Assembly (NCBI RefSeq): GCF_007830255.1
Contig: NZ_VLKG01000008.1
Coordinates: 1 to 64,000, forward strand
Source of the DNA: Azomonas agilis
Lineage (GTDB): Bacteria; Pseudomonadota; Gammaproteobacteria; Pseudomonadales; Pseudomonadaceae
Reading direction: 5' to 3'
Length of the DNA: 64,000 nt
In this document: in pieces, positions 62,629 through 64,000 of the stretch
Layout of the letters: each line of letters begins with the position of its first letter
Numbering within the stretch: position 1 is the first letter of the stretch
Program-made: the position numbers and the translations under genes
The notes under the pieces: generated by a model
What the model was told of the DNA's origin: nothing
Database searches by the model: none
What the model saw: only the letters and a program-made list of their open reading frames with translations

Positions 62629-62946
62629 ATGAGTTGGCTTTATCTGGTATTAGCTGGTTTGTTTGAAATCGGTTGGCCGGTGGGTTTGAAGATGGCCCAA
62701 GAGCCCGCTACCCGTTGGACAGGCATTATTATCGCCATCGTGTTTATGGGGTTGAGCGGCTTCTTACTTTGGTTGGCTCAGCGCAGTATCCCTATGGGAA
62801 CAGCCTATGCCGTTTGGACGGGCATCGGTGCAGCGGGAACCTTTTTAGTCGGGATTCTGTATTACGGAGATCCCAGCAGCTTGGCCCGTTATTTGGGTGT
62901 GCTGCTTATTATCGCTGGGGTGATTACCCTTAAGTTGGCGCATTGA
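62629..62946 (+). CDS. sugE: SMR-family exporter, Gdx/SugE type
   Basis: 105 residues, four membrane helices. The essential glutamate is E13 in LFEIGWPVGLK, and the WPVGLK and GTAYAVWTGIGAAGTF motifs fit the guanidinium-exporting Gdx (SugE) branch rather than EmrE. A GGAG ribosome site precedes the ATG. No guanidine riboswitch could be recognised in the 75-bp leader. Monocistronic. Confidence 0.88.
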   Translation: MSWLYLVLAGLFEIGWPVGLKMAQEPATRWTGIIIAIVFMGLSGFLLWLAQRSIPMGTAYAVWTGIGAAGTFLVGILYYGDPSSLARYLGVLLIIAGVITLKLAH

Positions 62947-63044
62947 TGGGGGATTCATAGCCGAACTACCCATCCCACATTAAGTTTTTTGCGCGTCGAC
63001 TCATTGACTCCTGATTACCCTGTAAACCAGATTTAGCCTTTAAG

Positions 63045-63080
63045 TAGTGCGTTTAATGGTGCTTTTATTGGTGCTAAGAT
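63045..63080. repeat. three tandem 12-bp repeats upstream of the toxin-antitoxin pair
   Basis: TAGTGCGTTTAA, TGGTGCTTTTAT and TGGTGCTAAGAT lie head to tail, sharing T-R-GTGC-N3-4-AT/AA. An inverted copy of the first core, GCACTA, lies at 63100-63105 just before the antitoxin ATG. The arrangement suggests the operator through which the antitoxin or complex autoregulates. Confidence 0.6.
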
Positions 63081-63107
63081 CAACAGAGTACAACGTGGAG
63101 CACTACA

Positions 63108-63359
63108 ATGGCATACCAAATTCTTACCTCTGTCGCCGCTAGCATCACCGAATTAAAGAAAAACCCGATGGGTACCGCAATGGAAGGTGAGGGTCAGCCC
63201 GTTGCAATTTTGAACCGAAATGAGCCCGCGTTTTATATTGTCCCCCCCGCATTATTTGCCTATTTTCAGGAGCTCGCTGAAGATGCTGAGTTGAACCGTA
63301 TCATCGATGAGCGGATGCAAGACCCTGATTTTATTGAGGTCAATATAGATGACCTATAG
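63108..63359 (+). CDS. Phd/YefM-family antitoxin (StbD-like)
   Basis: 83 residues. The N-terminal part (ILTSVAASITELKKNPMGTAMEGEGQPVAILNRNEPAFYIVP) is the Phd/YefM DNA-binding fold; the C-terminal acidic tail (AELNRIIDERMQDPDFIEVNIDDL) would wrap the toxin. It overlaps the toxin gene by 11 bp and lies behind tandem repeats. Confidence 0.9.
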   Translation: MAYQILTSVAASITELKKNPMGTAMEGEGQPVAILNRNEPAFYIVPPALFAYFQELAEDAELNRIIDERMQDPDFIEVNIDDL

Positions 63360-63630
63360 GCTTAAATTCGATAAAAGGGCTTGGAAAGAATGGGAAAAAC
63401 TCGGTCATCCCATCAAAGAGCAATTTAAAAATAAATTGAAAGAGTGTCTGGAAAACCCTCGTGGGCCAAGCGCAAAACTGAGTGGTCATGCGGATCGCTA
63501 TAAAATTAAATTACGTTCTGCGGGTCATCGACTTGTTTACCAAGTATTTGACGAGGAGATAGTTGTCAGTGTGATAGCCATTGGTAAACGTGAAAACTCG
63601 GATATATATAACTTGGCCAATGACCGATAA
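63349..63630 (+). CDS. RelE/StbE-family mRNA interferase toxin
   Basis: 93 residues of RelE fold. Seen: LKFDKRAWKEWEKLGHPIKEQFKNKL, then KLSGHADRYKIKLRSAGHRLVYQVFDEE, and the end IAIGKRENSDIYNLA, the StbE/RelE signature. Expected to cut mRNA in the ribosomal A-site and to be neutralised by the preceding antitoxin. More A/T-rich than the neighbouring chromosome genes, as expected for an acquired module. Confidence 0.92.
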   Translation: MTYRLKFDKRAWKEWEKLGHPIKEQFKNKLKECLENPRGPSAKLSGHADRYKIKLRSAGHRLVYQVFDEEIVVSVIAIGKRENSDIYNLANDR

Positions 63631-63742
63631 TGGTTTTTAGTGACCAACTCTTTGATAATTTAATATTTTAGTATAGAGAGAGTGCTTGTCATAGGGACTC
63701 TACAGGTGCTCAAGGAGCAAACGCCAAGGCGTACCAATATGC

Positions 63743-64000
63743 TCATATGGATGAGCAATTACCTTGAATTGCCAAATCCGTTTTAATAACTTCAGTCTTA
63801 CCTTCTTGTACTTCAACAGATTTTAAATCTGCACCCCCAACAAAAAAACCAAATTTAATATATTGCTCTATAAAATAGAGCTTCCCTTTTTCAGTGAAAA
63901 TTTTTAAGTTGTTAGGAGAAAATTCAGATTCAGTTCCTATTGTGTGTTCTCTATCGCCATCTACTTCGCTGTAAAAGAAAACACCAGGGGCAGATTCTCC
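63743..64000 (-). CDS. C-terminal part of an unidentified protein, cut by the window edge
   Basis: The minus strand is open from the right edge to a TGA at 63743-63745, giving 85 residues that begin GESAPGVFFYSEVDG and end QGNCSSI. It is A/T-rich with strand-like alternation (LKIFTEKGKLYFIEQYIKFG). I do not recognise the family. A 7-bp hairpin at 63740-63757 (TGCTCAT/ATGAGCA) spans the stop. The composition and the adjacent toxin-antitoxin pair suggest an accessory island continuing to the right. Confidence 0.6.
   Translation of the reverse strand, partial: GESAPGVFFYSEVDGDREHTIGTESEFSPNNLKIFTEKGKLYFIEQYIKFGFFVGGADLKSVEVQEGKTEVIKTDLAIQGNCSSI

Overview
The window looks like chromosome of a Pseudomonas/Oceanospirillales-like gammaproteobacterium. 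Several gene orders match my memory of Pseudomonas: gltB-gltD-hemE; radC facing coaBC-dut-algC-argB; leuS-lptE-holA-arfA; and proA-nadD-rsfS-rlmH-mrdA-mrdB-mltB-rlpA-dacA-ybeD-lipB-lipA. Base composition is moderate, clearly below the GC-rich pseudomonads. The right end (about 63.0-64.0 kb) is AT-rich and looks accessory. I saw no rRNA, tRNA or CRISPR array.

Layout. 1-0.5 kb: broken TnpB (IS200/IS605-type) remnant and two hairpins. 0.5-3.3 kb: a periplasmic sugar-type binding protein translationally coupled to a membrane diguanylate cyclase. 3.3-8.1 kb: dusA, a lipoprotein lytic transglycosylase, an aguB-like amidase and a chromate transporter. 8.2-9.7 kb: a nitrogenase iron protein gene with a 2[4Fe-4S] ferredoxin gene, behind a near-perfect sigma-54 promoter and two 14-bp dyads that resemble VnfA sites. 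9.8-17.6 kb: hemE-yrfG and gltB-gltD. 17.9-23.1 kb: radC, a second TnpB scrap, coaBC-dut-algC-argB. 23.2-26.2 kb: an ABC-F ATPase and a KAS III-like enzyme. 26.4-33.8 kb: an envelope/LPS block (hldE, PIG-L deacetylase, Mig-14-like protein, msbA, GT8 glycosyltransferase, WaaP-like kinase). 34.0-43.2 kb: rph, rep, tamA-tamB, xthA and arfA. 43.3-51.4 kb: holA, lptE, leuS, orn, lrgA-lrgB, a LON-N protein and a DedA-PAP2 fusion. 51.5-62.6 kb: the long rightward cell-wall and lipoate cluster. 62.6-64.0 kb: a Gdx/SugE-type SMR exporter, a Phd/RelE toxin-antitoxin pair and a truncated unknown gene.

How the genes work together. Much of the window serves the envelope: murein synthesis and turnover (mrdA, mrdB, mltB, a second MltB-like enzyme, rlpA, dacA), LPS assembly and export (hldE, msbA, lptE, GT8, kinase, deacetylase), the TamAB outer-membrane pathway and algC. 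Nitrogen metabolism appears as gltBD and the nitrogenase iron protein unit. No nifDK, vnfDGK or cofactor-assembly gene lies within the window, so the iron protein/ferredoxin unit must serve a nitrogenase encoded elsewhere. The most noteworthy points are that unit with its promoter architecture, the binding-protein/diguanylate-cyclase pair, and arfA with a built-in terminator hairpin. All family assignments are from reading motifs; no database search was run.
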